A stretch of 64,000 nt of DNA, from NCBI GenBank assembly GCA_028288305.1, contig JAQBOA010000052.1, forward strand, positions 1 to 64,000, given 5' to 3'. This document shows positions 36,416-44,154 of this stretch, one piece after another (within the stretch, counting starts at the first letter, position 1; the number at the start of each line of letters is the position of its first letter). The notes under the pieces are model-generated. The model did not search any database. It was given only the letters and a program-made list of their open reading frames with translations, and was not told the origin of the DNA. A program made the position numbers and the translations under genes. Origin of the DNA: Mucilaginibacter sp. (GTDB taxonomy: Bacteria; Bacteroidota; Bacteroidia; Sphingobacteriales; Sphingobacteriaceae).

Positions 36416-36568
36416 TTATTTATTTTTTGACAATATTTTTTTAACCAAAGAAAATATCCTGCTTTTTTCAGAAGCAGGAACCTTTTGATTATTTGCCTTT
36501 AATGAAGCATTAAAATGCTTGGATGAGGCACCTGAAAGTACTGGTGTTACTTTTATTGGGGTTGCCAT
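36416..36568 (-). CDS. 50-residue protein, candidate antitoxin of the GNAT gene
   Basis: Short reading frame from ATG 36568 to TAA 36416, six bases upstream of the GNAT gene. The product begins MATPIKVTPVLSGASSKHFN, then a basic linker and a Lys-rich amphipathic helix (SRIFSLVKKILSKNK). It lacks the ribbon-helix-helix fold of known TacA antitoxins. The position immediately before a toxin-like acetyltransferase is the main support. I do not know this family by name. Confidence 0.55.
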   Translation of the reverse strand: MATPIKVTPVLSGASSKHFNASLKANNQKVPASEKSRIFSLVKKILSKNK

Positions 36569-36682
36569 TATTTATTTGTCCTGATATTTAATACAAAAAT
36601 ATAGAATTATATCCGCATTTCAAATGCCGTTAAACAAACCACTTACCCAATCAACTCAGTTCAACTTAATCAACCAATTCAC

Positions 36683-37516
36683 TCAACACTTAATCTCTGC
36701 ATACGCAGATTTCACCGGCGCCGAAAAAAACATCTTGGCATAATAATCAAAATCCGCGGTATCATCAGTTGTGGTGAAAAAATGTTGTGTGCCGCTCCTG
36801 CTCAGCTTACTTTTCATCTCCGGGTGCCGCTGCAGGTAATCAGTCAGACTTTTAGCCACAATATCCCCCTGCGATACAACCTGGATATTTGCTGGTAAAA
36901 ACTGTTTTATCTTTTCTTGCAACAATGGATAATGAGTACAAGCCAGTAAAAGTGTATCAATATTTGGTGATTGAGCCTGAATTTGATCCAGGTACTTCTC
37001 TACAAAATAATCTGCGCCGGGCTTATCATATTCGCCGTTTTCAATTAAAGGTACCCAAAGCGGACAAGCTTGCTGATGTACTTTAACATCAGGAAAAAAA
37101 TGCCCTATCTCTATCAGGTATGATTCGGACTGAACGGTGCCTTTTGTACCCAGAACACCTATTTCTTTTGTTTTCGAGTAATTGCCAATTACTTCAGCAG
37201 TTGGCCTTATAACACCCAGCACTCTTTTTGAAGGGTCCTCATGTTGAAGATCTTGCTGCTGTATGGTACGCAGTGCCTTAGCCGAAGCGGTATTACAAGC
37301 CAGTATAACCAATGGGCATCCCTGTTTAAAAAGCCACTGTACGCATTCCCACGTATACTGATGGATGGTTTGAAATGAACGGTTGCCATAAGGCGCACGT
37401 GCGGTATCGCCTAAATAAATATAATCATAATCCGGAAGCTGCTGAAAAATTGAACGGAAAACAGTTAGACCGCCATAGCCCGAATCAAAAATCCCAATCG
37501 GTTTGTTGTTTAACAT
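36683..37516 (-). CDS. murI: Glutamate racemase
   Basis: Makes D-glutamate for peptidoglycan. Frame open from 37543; ATG 37516 (MLNNKPIGIFDSGYGGLTVF) matches the family N-terminus and is preferred, giving 277 residues. The two catalytic cysteines are Cys74 in ACNTAS and Cys193 in ACTHYPL, and the flanking GDTARAPYG segment is present. Upstream is a short hairpin (ACACCGT / ACGGTGT, about 37582-37601). Confidence 0.96.
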   Translation of the reverse strand: MLNNKPIGIFDSGYGGLTVFRSIFQQLPDYDYIYLGDTARAPYGNRSFQTIHQYTWECVQWLFKQGCPLVILACNTASAKALRTIQQQDLQHEDPSKRVLGVIRPTAEVIGNYSKTKEIGVLGTKGTVQSESYLIEIGHFFPDVKVHQQACPLWVPLIENGEYDKPGADYFVEKYLDQIQAQSPNIDTLLLACTHYPLLQEKIKQFLPANIQVVSQGDIVAKSLTDYLQRHPEMKSKLSRSGTQHFFTTTDDTADFDYYAKMFFSAPVKSAYAEIKC

Positions 37517-37725
37517 TGGGTAAAAATAAAAAAAGCGTCTCATAAATCAGGGATAAAAAGGCAGTCAATAGATTTTAAAGTTAATACACCGTGAAATAAC
37601 GGTGTAGATAGGGGTGAAAACACGGATGGCTTGTTTACAGTTTTATTGATAAATTTGATTGTTCGGATATCCTTTAAACCTGCTTTCATTATAAACCTTG
37701 ATAGCGCCGAAATAAGACTCATTGT

Positions 37726-38754
37726 ATGAAAAAAACAGTAAATGTTCCTTTTCCTCTAAATATTTCCGGGCAGGATAAATTCATGTACCAACCTTATTTA
37801 TCTTATGAGTTAACGCCTCTTAAAATAAAAAAAATGAAAAATGTTTTTGTGGCATTTTCAGGTTTTTGTATGAATAATAAAGGATTAATAAAGGAGTGCC
37901 ATCATGATTATCCGGTTCAGCATAATTATTATTTAAATGAGGCTGCTCAATATTATTATGATGTTCAGGATCACCCCGAAAACCTGGTTACTTTAGATGA
38001 TGATCATACTTATTTAGCCATTCACCATCCATGGTTTAATTATTACCACTGGATATGTGAATCGATATTCCGGTTATGGATGGTTCGCCGGCAATTGGAT
38101 AAACTTATTTTGGTTTTACCGGAATACTACAAGGACGCTGATTTTATAATGGGTTCGCTTGAGCCATTTAAAATAAAGAAGATATTTTATATCCCAAATG
38201 GCAAAAGCTTAATGGTTAAAAATCTTTGCCTGCCTCAAATCAAGCCCATTTGCGATTCCTATAATGCTCATCAACTTAAACAGGTTAGCAAATTTTATAG
38301 AAACTACGTTTTGTTTGAAAAAAAGATTGCCGTTGAAAAAATAGATAAACTTTATGTAAGCCGGCAGCTTGCAGCCAGGAGAAAAATAATAAATGAGGAT
38401 GAAATTTTAAAAATTGTTGATAAATATGGATTTACAGTATTTCACCCTGAAAACTTTACTTTCCTTGAACAGGTTGCCATTTTTTCGCAGGTAAAATATC
38501 TAATCGGCACTCATGGTTCCGGTTTAACCAATTTGCTTTTTATGGGAAAGGATACCTCGCTTTTAGAATTGCATAAAAATAAAACAAACGAACTGGATCA
38601 TCCCAGCCCCTTATTTTGGTATATGGCCCAGGCTTTGGAAATTAATTATTATCACCAGCTATGCGAAACCCATGGAAAAGAGGATTATTTTGAAGGTGAT
38701 TATATTATCGATGCTGATCTGTTTGAAAAAAATCTGATTAAAATGCTTAACTGA
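37726..38754 (+). CDS. Family 61-like glycosyltransferase
   Basis: A 342-residue enzyme of the GT61 type (capsule and xylan/N-glycan transferases). The motif YLIGTHGSGLTNLLFM in the C-terminal half and the N-terminal HPWFNYYHWICESIFRLWM (the conserved W..N..H-H/W..E region) define the family. No signal peptide. It starts the polysaccharide/peptide locus that ends at 48005 and is followed after 15 bp by a GT4. The acceptor is unknown. Confidence 0.85.
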   Translation: MKKTVNVPFPLNISGQDKFMYQPYLSYELTPLKIKKMKNVFVAFSGFCMNNKGLIKECHHDYPVQHNYYLNEAAQYYYDVQDHPENLVTLDDDHTYLAIHHPWFNYYHWICESIFRLWMVRRQLDKLILVLPEYYKDADFIMGSLEPFKIKKIFYIPNGKSLMVKNLCLPQIKPICDSYNAHQLKQVSKFYRNYVLFEKKIAVEKIDKLYVSRQLAARRKIINEDEILKIVDKYGFTVFHPENFTFLEQVAIFSQVKYLIGTHGSGLTNLLFMGKDTSLLELHKNKTNELDHPSPLFWYMAQALEINYYHQLCETHGKEDYFEGDYIIDADLFEKNLIKMLN

Positions 38755-38769
38755 CAGATCCCCTATTCA

Positions 38770-39843
38770 ATGAAAAAAGTCCTTCTAATCACTGATGTTA
38801 ATTTCTGGGAAAAAAGCTCAGGGCATCGTATGCGTATTTCAGCTTTGATAGCCTATCTAACCCAAAAGGTATTATTAACTGTTGTTAACACCGGCCCGGC
38901 TCCTTCAAATATTGAAACCTTTTTGAATGAAAATTTTAAAGCCGAATTTTTTGTGCTCGAAAAAACAAAATATCTTAACTCAAATGGTTATGGACGCCGG
39001 TTAAAAGCTTTTTTAAAGGATAAAAAATTTGATACAATTATTATAGAATATATTCATAGCAGTTACTTTTTGAATTTTTTAACTGACGATACACAGATCA
39101 TTCTCGATGCCCATGATATCATTAGCAACAGGGCTGATGAGTTTAAAAAATTTAACTACGCCGGTGCTCTTTATGAATTATCGCGGGAAACCGAAATTGA
39201 GATATTTAATGTTTACGATAATATAATAGTTTTATGTGAACCCGATTATGATGAAATAACCGCCATGGTTGGAACAGGTAAAGCGCTATTATGCCCTCAT
39301 CCGGTTCAGTCTTATCTTCATCCTGTGAAGGAAGATGTAAAAAATATTGTTTTTATAGCCAGTGCCTATTTACCCAACAGGGATGCTATTAATTGGTTTG
39401 TAACCAATTGCTGGCCCTATATTATAACAAAATACAATGTTCAATTATCTGTATATGGTAGTGTTAGCGCAGGTCCTGATTTGGTTGGGCAACAACAAAT
39501 TTTCTGCAAAGGCTTTGTTGCCGATATAGATCAAATTTACGAAGAGGCAGATATAATTATCAATCCCGTGCGTTTTGGGGCCGGGCTTAAAATTAAAAAT
39601 GTGGAAGCTTTGGCGCATGGGCGTCCGCTGGTTACAACCACCCACGGGGCACGGGGGATTGAAGCCGGTATCAATAAAGCATTTTTAGTTGCTGATGATG
39701 CCGCTGATTTTATTCAGTCTATAGCGTCGCTTATTGAAAGTGAAACCCTTCGGAAAAACCTGGGAAAAAATGCCCATAAGTTTATTAATGAAAATTTTTC
39801 TGCCGAAAAATGTTTTAAACCATTACTAAAGGCCATTGGTTAA
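38770..39843 (+). CDS. Family 4-type glycosyltransferase
   Basis: A 357-residue GT-B enzyme. The N-terminus is MKKVLLITDVNFWEKSSGHRMRI (donor-independent Rossmann fold) and the C-terminal motif is GFVADIDQIYEEADIIINPVRFGAGLKIKNVEALAHGRPLVTTTHGARGIEAG, with the E-x7-E-like acidic pair of GT4 enzymes. The gene is 15 bp after the GT61 gene, so the two are co-transcribed. It is followed by 267 bp of AT-rich DNA without any gene. Confidence 0.88.
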   Translation: MKKVLLITDVNFWEKSSGHRMRISALIAYLTQKVLLTVVNTGPAPSNIETFLNENFKAEFFVLEKTKYLNSNGYGRRLKAFLKDKKFDTIIIEYIHSSYFLNFLTDDTQIILDAHDIISNRADEFKKFNYAGALYELSRETEIEIFNVYDNIIVLCEPDYDEITAMVGTGKALLCPHPVQSYLHPVKEDVKNIVFIASAYLPNRDAINWFVTNCWPYIITKYNVQLSVYGSVSAGPDLVGQQQIFCKGFVADIDQIYEEADIIINPVRFGAGLKIKNVEALAHGRPLVTTTHGARGIEAGINKAFLVADDAADFIQSIASLIESETLRKNLGKNAHKFINENFSAEKCFKPLLKAIG

Positions 39844-40110
39844 TGGTTGTTTTAACTTAAATAAAAATTTTTAATAATTGAGTAGGGAGGTTTTATTCGT
39901 TTCCCGACAATAGTCGATAAATTTTTTAAATAATATTTTATAATTTGCTTTTAGTTTTATACGTTTACCATACTAAACTTAAAAGCCTAACCAATAAACT
40001 TTTAATAAGCCCTACAAGTAGTTCTAAATAGTTATTTTATATTTTTTCAGATGAAATTTATATGGATTTCATTTGTCAAATTTTTTATTAATTTTTTAAA
40101 AAAAACCTAA

Positions 40111-41733
40111 ATGTTATCACTTAAAAGTCTCTCAAACCCCGGGGCAGTCCTTATTAAACTGCTCAAGTATTCAGGAATAAACACTGATTTTAATAGTATT
40201 GATGATGAATTAGAAAAACATCCTGATTATCCAAGCCTGCTTGCTGTAAGTGATGTTTTAACCGCATTAAAAATTGAGAACAGCGCTTTCCGGGTAAGCT
40301 TTGATGAATTGGCCGATGTACCATGTCCTTTTATAGCACATACCAATTCAAACGGAGGTGAACTTTTGACAGTAACTAAAGCTGAAAATGGCAACTTCTT
40401 TGTCGCAAATGAAAAATGGAGCAAGCACAAGCTTAATGCCGAAGCTTTTAAAAAGATATATGCAGGCATAGTTTTAACTATTGAACCACCTGCAACATTT
40501 TCAACCGCCGCAACTCTTCCAACTACTTTAATCAACCTCAAGACCCCGGCAATAGTAACCGACCTGTTTCTGATCCTGGCGTCAGCTCTTATTTTTCACA
40601 CTTCTTATTTTTCAAGTCTGAGCTGGCAAATTGTTCTGCTTACCTTATTTAAAACTGCAGGGTTAATTACTTCTGTTTTATTACTGATCCAGTCTATTGA
40701 CAGTAACAACCCGCTTGTCCAGGTACTTTGTCAAAGCGGGGGAAAAACAGATTGTAACGCAATACTTTCATCAAAAGCGGCAAAAGTCCCGATAGCTATC
40801 GGGATTGAAGTTACCTGGAGCGAGGTAGGCTTTTTTTATTTTGCAGGTACATGGCTGCTACTGCTGTTTGGAGGCAGTTCGCCGGCTATCTGGCAGACAT
40901 TAGCGCTGTTTAACTTTATTAGTTTACCCTATACCGTTTATTCTATTTACTACCAGGCCCGTATCGCAAAAAAATGGTGTGTATTATGCTGTACAGTGCA
41001 AGCATTGCTTTGGCTGGAGGGCCTCACCCTCGCCCTCTCCAAAGGAGAAGGAAACCCGGTGTTTAGCCCCCTCTCCTTTGGAGAGGGCTGGGGTGAGGCC
41101 AGTATCATTTTCATTTGCCTCTTAACCCCCATAATTTTATGGATCCTTTTAAAGCCTCTATTTTTAAAAGTACAGCAGTTACAACCCTTAAAGCAGCAGT
41201 TGCGGCAGTTTAAATACAATACCGAATTGTTTAATAAGCTGCTTAACGAACAGCCTAAATATGTGCAGCCCGACGAAGAATGGAGTATTGTTTTAGGTAA
41301 TGCAGAGGCAAACAATGTTATCACTATGGTAACCAATCCCTATTGCCCGCCATGTTCAAAAACGCATAAATTATTAGATGAGCTACTGGGCCAAAAACAC
41401 GATATACAGGCGCGCATAGTGTTTACCGCCCAAAATACAGAAAATGACCGTAACACTCCAATAAGCCGGCACCTGATGGCTTTAAATGAGCTGCCCGATA
41501 AAACAAAAGTAAAACAAGCCCTGCACGACTGGTACGAACAAAAGCAAAAAAACTATGAAGCCTGGGCAAAAGCTTATCCTGTTACCATGAATGGGGTTGA
41601 ATACAATAAAATTGATAAACAAAAGGAATGGTGCCAAATGGCAGAGGTTACCGCTACGCCAACATTATTGCTTAACGGTTACCGCCTGCCAACATTATAC
41701 CAGCTGCCGGATTTAAAATACATGCTCGAATAA
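40111..41733 (+). CDS. Fused C39-like / VKOR / DsbA-like disulfide-forming protein
   Basis: A 540-residue inner-membrane protein in three parts. The N-terminal about 130 residues resemble a C39 peptidase-type domain (GAVLIKLLKYSGINTDFNSIDDELEKHPDYPSLLAV) without the catalytic Cys. The middle is a vitamin-K-epoxide-reductase-type quinone-linked oxidase with Cys207/Cys215 (LCQSGGKTDC) and CxxC Cys290/Cys293 (KKWCVLCC). The C-terminal part is a thioredoxin-fold domain with Cys412-Pro-Pro-Cys415 (NPYCPPC). It should form disulfides in exported proteins, most likely the Cys-rich peptides encoded next to it. Residues about 304-330 (GLTLALSKGEGNPVFSPLSF...) derive from an intergenic repeat inserted in frame. 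Confidence 0.88.
   Translation: MLSLKSLSNPGAVLIKLLKYSGINTDFNSIDDELEKHPDYPSLLAVSDVLTALKIENSAFRVSFDELADVPCPFIAHTNSNGGELLTVTKAENGNFFVANEKWSKHKLNAEAFKKIYAGIVLTIEPPATFSTAATLPTTLINLKTPAIVTDLFLILASALIFHTSYFSSLSWQIVLLTLFKTAGLITSVLLLIQSIDSNNPLVQVLCQSGGKTDCNAILSSKAAKVPIAIGIEVTWSEVGFFYFAGTWLLLLFGGSSPAIWQTLALFNFISLPYTVYSIYYQARIAKKWCVLCCTVQALLWLEGLTLALSKGEGNPVFSPLSFGEGWGEASIIFICLLTPIILWILLKPLFLKVQQLQPLKQQLRQFKYNTELFNKLLNEQPKYVQPDEEWSIVLGNAEANNVITMVTNPYCPPCSKTHKLLDELLGQKHDIQARIVFTAQNTENDRNTPISRHLMALNELPDKTKVKQALHDWYEQKQKNYEAWAKAYPVTMNGVEYNKIDKQKEWCQMAEVTATPTLLLNGYRLPTLYQLPDLKYMLE
40787..40804. repeat. 18-bp perfect palindrome inside the coding region
   Basis: TCCCGATAGCTATCGGGA reads the same on both strands and is in frame within the oxidase gene (codes VPIAIGI). 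A decayed copy lies at 42988-43009. Such palindromes are dispersed in Bacteroidota genomes. Confidence 0.8.
41021..41100. repeat. Palindromic repeat inserted in frame in the VKOR-like gene
   Basis: Left end GCCTCACCC and right end GGGTGAGGC enclose two palindromic modules built from CCCTCTCCAAAGGAGA and CTCTCCTTTGGAGAGG. This is the element seen in non-coding DNA at 16818-16920. Here it is translated as part of a loop after the CxxC-bearing membrane helix, without breaking the frame. Confidence 0.9.
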
Positions 41734-41788
41734 GCACATAAAGATACTTTGGCCAAAAGTAAAGGAACATGCACTTTAATACATGCCG
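41632..41788. repeat. Duplicated segment, copy 1 (3' end of the VKOR-like gene)
   Basis: 157 bp running from TGCCAAATGGCAGAGG at 41632 through the stop codon of the oxidase to ACATGCCG at 41788. It is repeated with divergence at 42959-43126. Each copy is followed by a precursor-peptide gene. Confidence 0.9.
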
Positions 41789-41851
41789 CTTAAATTGCCG
41801 GAGCGTGGTTTCGGTAAAAATATATTTTTTACTTAAATAAATCATTTAAAA

Positions 41852-42100
41852 ATGAAAACAGAAAAAATGAGTTTAAAAGGCATTAAAAATGTGCTGAGTA
41901 GGGCTGAAATGAAGAAGATTATGGCAGGGAGTGGTGGGTGTGGAACCAACGGAAATGTTTGTTGCCAGTGTACGGGAAATTGGGGCTACCCAACGGTAAC
42001 CGCAGTTGACAGTAGTGGCCTTGCTTGCTCTATATTTTGTGAATCTTTAAGCACCAACAATTATTCGGGATATGCAGTAGCCTGCAGTTATTGTTCATAA
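41852..42100 (+). CDS. GG-leader cysteine-rich precursor peptide 1
   Basis: An 82-residue precursor. The leader MKTEKMSLKGIKNVLSRAEM...KKIMAGSG (residues 1-28) is of the Bacteroidota GG-type natural-product family, with cleavage expected in or right after the AGSG region. The core has eight cysteines (30, 37, 38, 40, 59, 63, 78, 81), an even number fitting four disulfides. Upstream lies the disulfide-forming oxidase; downstream is its own terminator, giving a monocistronic abundant RNA. The transporter at 45014 carries the matching C39 protease. The activity of the mature peptide is unknown. Confidence 0.85.
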   Translation: MKTEKMSLKGIKNVLSRAEMKKIMAGSGGCGTNGNVCCQCTGNWGYPTVTAVDSSGLACSIFCESLSTNNYSGYAVACSYCS

Positions 42101-42128
42101 TTGGCTTTTGCCTAAGATGTCTATCTTA

Positions 42129-42154
42129 AAACCCGGCAAAAGCCGGGTTTTTGT
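42129..42154 (+). terminator. Terminator of precursor gene 1
   Basis: Perfect stem ACCCGGC (42131-42137) / GCCGGGT (42142-42148), loop AAAA, then T-rich. Lies about 30 bp after the stop codon. Confidence 0.9.
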
Positions 42155-42323
42155 TCTCTGAAATTTAGCTTAACAATAAATCAATAGTTAATTAACACAT
42201 TTTGATTAAAGTGTTATTTAGATGCCTTCAAATTATACCTGGATTGTATGCCGTTTTTATCAATGACATAAAAATATTTAAATATAGAAATAAGCCCAAC
42301 CATATCCGACACAAATATTAAAA

Positions 42324-42954
42324 ATGAAACTAAATAAAAGCATTGCCTTAATTGTTTGCTATTGTGGCAAATTATCATTGTATTTTGATAAGTCTAAATG
42401 GAAGATTGCGTGGAGTTGGGTTTTCTGGCGGTGTTGCTTTTTTAAAGGCGCCTCTAGGTGATGGCCCCATGTTGGTAATAATAGATGGAGTAGAAATGAA
42501 CGGGATGAAAAACTCTAAAGGGGCGGATATACCTTTTGATATTAATCAAATCCCTTCATCAGATATAGAAACTATTGAAGTATTGAGATTTTCAAGCGCA
42601 AGTATGTACGGGATGGGCGGCGGAAATGGAGCGCTGATAATCACCACAAAACAAGGCGGAGGGACAGCCTCCAAAGATATTGCATCTATTGGTATTTTAC
42701 CAATAGCGCCAATTGGTTTTTACAAAGCAAGGGAGTTTTATTCACCTAAATATGATAATACTAATTTAAACAATAAACAAAAAGATTTGCGCACAACCAT
42801 ATATTGGAAACCAGAGTTGGTTACTGATAAGAATGGCAATGCATCATTTGATTATTACAACGCCGATGGTATAGGCACCTATAAGGTGGTAATTGAGGGA
42901 ATTGATAATAAGGGTAATTTGGGTAGGCAGGTGTATAGGTATAAGGTAGAGTAA
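42324..42954 (+). pseudogene. Debris: DUF6625 5' fragment joined to a TonB-plug protein 3' fragment
   Basis: At 42324 a frame begins MKLNKSIALIVCYCGKLSLYFD, which matches the start of the DUF6625 gene at 44155 (MNKSKKIALIICYFGKLPWYF) at DNA and protein level, then breaks. In another frame, from about 42400 to 42954, the sequence encodes the end of a TonB-dependent-receptor plug/MG2-type protein: MLVIIDGVEMNG, SSDIETIEVLRFSSASMYGMGGGNGALIITTK, FYKAREFYSPKYDN, LRTTIYWKPELVTDKNGNASFDYYNADGIGTYKVVIEGID. Full-length relatives are much longer, and the N-terminus is missing. No functional gene is likely; the two pieces were fused by recombination. Confidence 0.8.
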
Positions 42955-42958
42955 AAAT

Positions 42959-43126
42959 GTGTCAAATGGCAGAGGTAACCGCTACACCAATCCCAATATG
43001 TATCGGGACTTAACGGTTACCGCCTGCCGCAATTATACCAGCTGCCGGATTTAAAATACACGCTCTAATAAGCACATAAAGATACTTTGGCCAAAAGTAA
43101 AGGAGCATGCACTTTAATACATGCCG
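42959..43126. repeat. Duplicated segment, copy 2 (remnant of VKOR-like 3' end)
   Basis: A 168-bp decayed copy of 41632-41788. It includes the oxidase C-terminal codons and post-stop DNA; near 42988-43009 a small CCCAATATGTATCGGG palindrome is inserted and breaks the frame. It ends 50 bp before precursor gene 2. Confidence 0.9.
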
Positions 43127-43175
43127 GTTGTGACGTGAAAACAAAAAAAATTACTTAAATTATAAATCTAAAAAA

Positions 43176-43367
43176 ATGAAAACAGAAAAATTAAGCTTAA
43201 AAGGCATTAAAAATGTACTGAGCCGGGGCGAATTGAAGAGAATTATGGCTGGTAGCGGTAATTGCTCCGGACTCAACGGGGCTTGCGGTGTGGGCACTCA
43301 GGCGGTATGCTGTTCTGGGCTCACATGTAGAACCACAGTGTTTGGCCAGGGAAGTTGCCAAGGCTAA
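43176..43367 (+). CDS. GG-leader knottin-like precursor peptide 2
   Basis: A 63-residue precursor. Residues 1-28 (MKTEKLSLKGIKNVLSRGEL...KRIMAGSG) are almost identical to those of precursor 1. The 35-residue core has six cysteines at 30, 37, 45, 46, 51 and 61, spaced C-x6-C-x7-CC-x4-C-x9-C. This is the C-C-CC-C-C framework of inhibitor-cystine-knot peptides, and CCSGLTC is a familiar knottin-type segment. Three disulfides are expected. It has its own terminator. Similarity to knottins is in the spacing only and may be convergent. Confidence 0.85.
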   Translation: MKTEKLSLKGIKNVLSRGELKRIMAGSGNCSGLNGACGVGTQAVCCSGLTCRTTVFGQGSCQG

Positions 43368-43374
43368 TCTATTT

Positions 43375-43412
43375 AAAGACTACTTATCCTCGTTAGGATA
43401 AGTAGTCTTTTA
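43375..43412 (+). terminator. Terminator of precursor gene 2
   Basis: Perfect 15-bp stem AAAGACTACTTATCC / GGATAAGTAGTCTTT with loop TCGTTA, ending in TTTTAT, directly after the stop codon of precursor 2. One of the longest perfect hairpins in the window. Confidence 0.92.
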
Positions 43413-43561
43413 TAATTAAAAAAATATTTCCTTTTCAACAATAAATTTAAATGATTGAGGCAGCATGAACGGAAATCTGGGATGTAAACAAGAGGAGATA
43501 AATATTCAATACCAAAGATAAAGTAAATATATTTTATGGTTAACAGCCTTTAATTGATGTC

Positions 43562-44116
43562 ATGATAAAAATAAAAAGTTTACTGTCTACTATAAGTGTA
43601 TACCTGTATAATGTGTTATTTTCAAAAATCCCAATAAACTTTATAAGAATCGCTTTTGCCAAAAGGCATATGTGTTTAGGCAAGCATACTTTTATAAGCG
43701 TTAATGTCAGGTTACTTAACACTGATCATGGGAAAAACCAAATTACAATTGGCGATAATTGCTTTATAAACCCGGGTTGTTTACTTGACGGAAGATTTGG
43801 AAAAATTGTGATAGGGAATAATGTAGACATAGCGCGTGGATCATGGATTTTTACATTAGAACATGACCCACATGATGATTATCATTGTTTAAAATATGGG
43901 GATGTTATTATTGAGGACCATGTTTGGATAGCCTCGAGGGTAACAATTTTACCAGGGGTAACTATAGGAAGAGGAAGTGTGATTGCAACCGGCGCTGTTG
44001 TTACAAAAAACATACCGCCAATGAGCATAGCTGGCGGGGTTCCTGCAAAGGTTATAGGTGTACGGAAATCAGCTTTAAAATATAATATTACCTTTTCCCC
44101 ATATCTTTATAGTTAA
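43562..44116 (+). CDS. Left-handed beta-helix acyltransferase
   Basis: A 184-residue hexapeptide-repeat protein of the WecG/maltose-O-acetyltransferase type: repeated [LIV]-G-x4 units such as ITIGDNCFINPGCLL, IVIGNNVDIARGSWIF, VIIEDHVWIASRVTILPGVTIGRGSVIATGAVVTKNIPPMSIAGGVPAKVIG. The conserved catalytic His is in LEHDPHDD. It transfers acetyl groups, usually to sugars, which fits the glycosyltransferases of this locus. It starts about 150 bp after the terminator of precursor 2. Confidence 0.88.
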   Translation: MIKIKSLLSTISVYLYNVLFSKIPINFIRIAFAKRHMCLGKHTFISVNVRLLNTDHGKNQITIGDNCFINPGCLLDGRFGKIVIGNNVDIARGSWIFTLEHDPHDDYHCLKYGDVIIEDHVWIASRVTILPGVTIGRGSVIATGAVVTKNIPPMSIAGGVPAKVIGVRKSALKYNITFSPYLYS

Positions 44117-44154
44117 TTTTTTTAAATAAAATACAATGATTTTAGAATTGTAAA

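Noticed and set aside
37540..37722. Minus-strand frame of 60 residues between murI and the GT61 gene
   Set aside because: It crosses a hairpin (37582-37601), has no family resemblance and overlaps the murI upstream region; likely chance.
39844..40110. Possible precursor peptide in the gap before the oxidase
   Set aside because: No frame with a GG-type leader or cysteines; only AT-rich DNA is present.
42352..42954. 200-residue plug-domain frame as a real gene of the peptide locus
   Set aside because: It has no signal peptide, begins with unrelated sequence and contains only the C-terminal end of a much larger family; judged to be debris.
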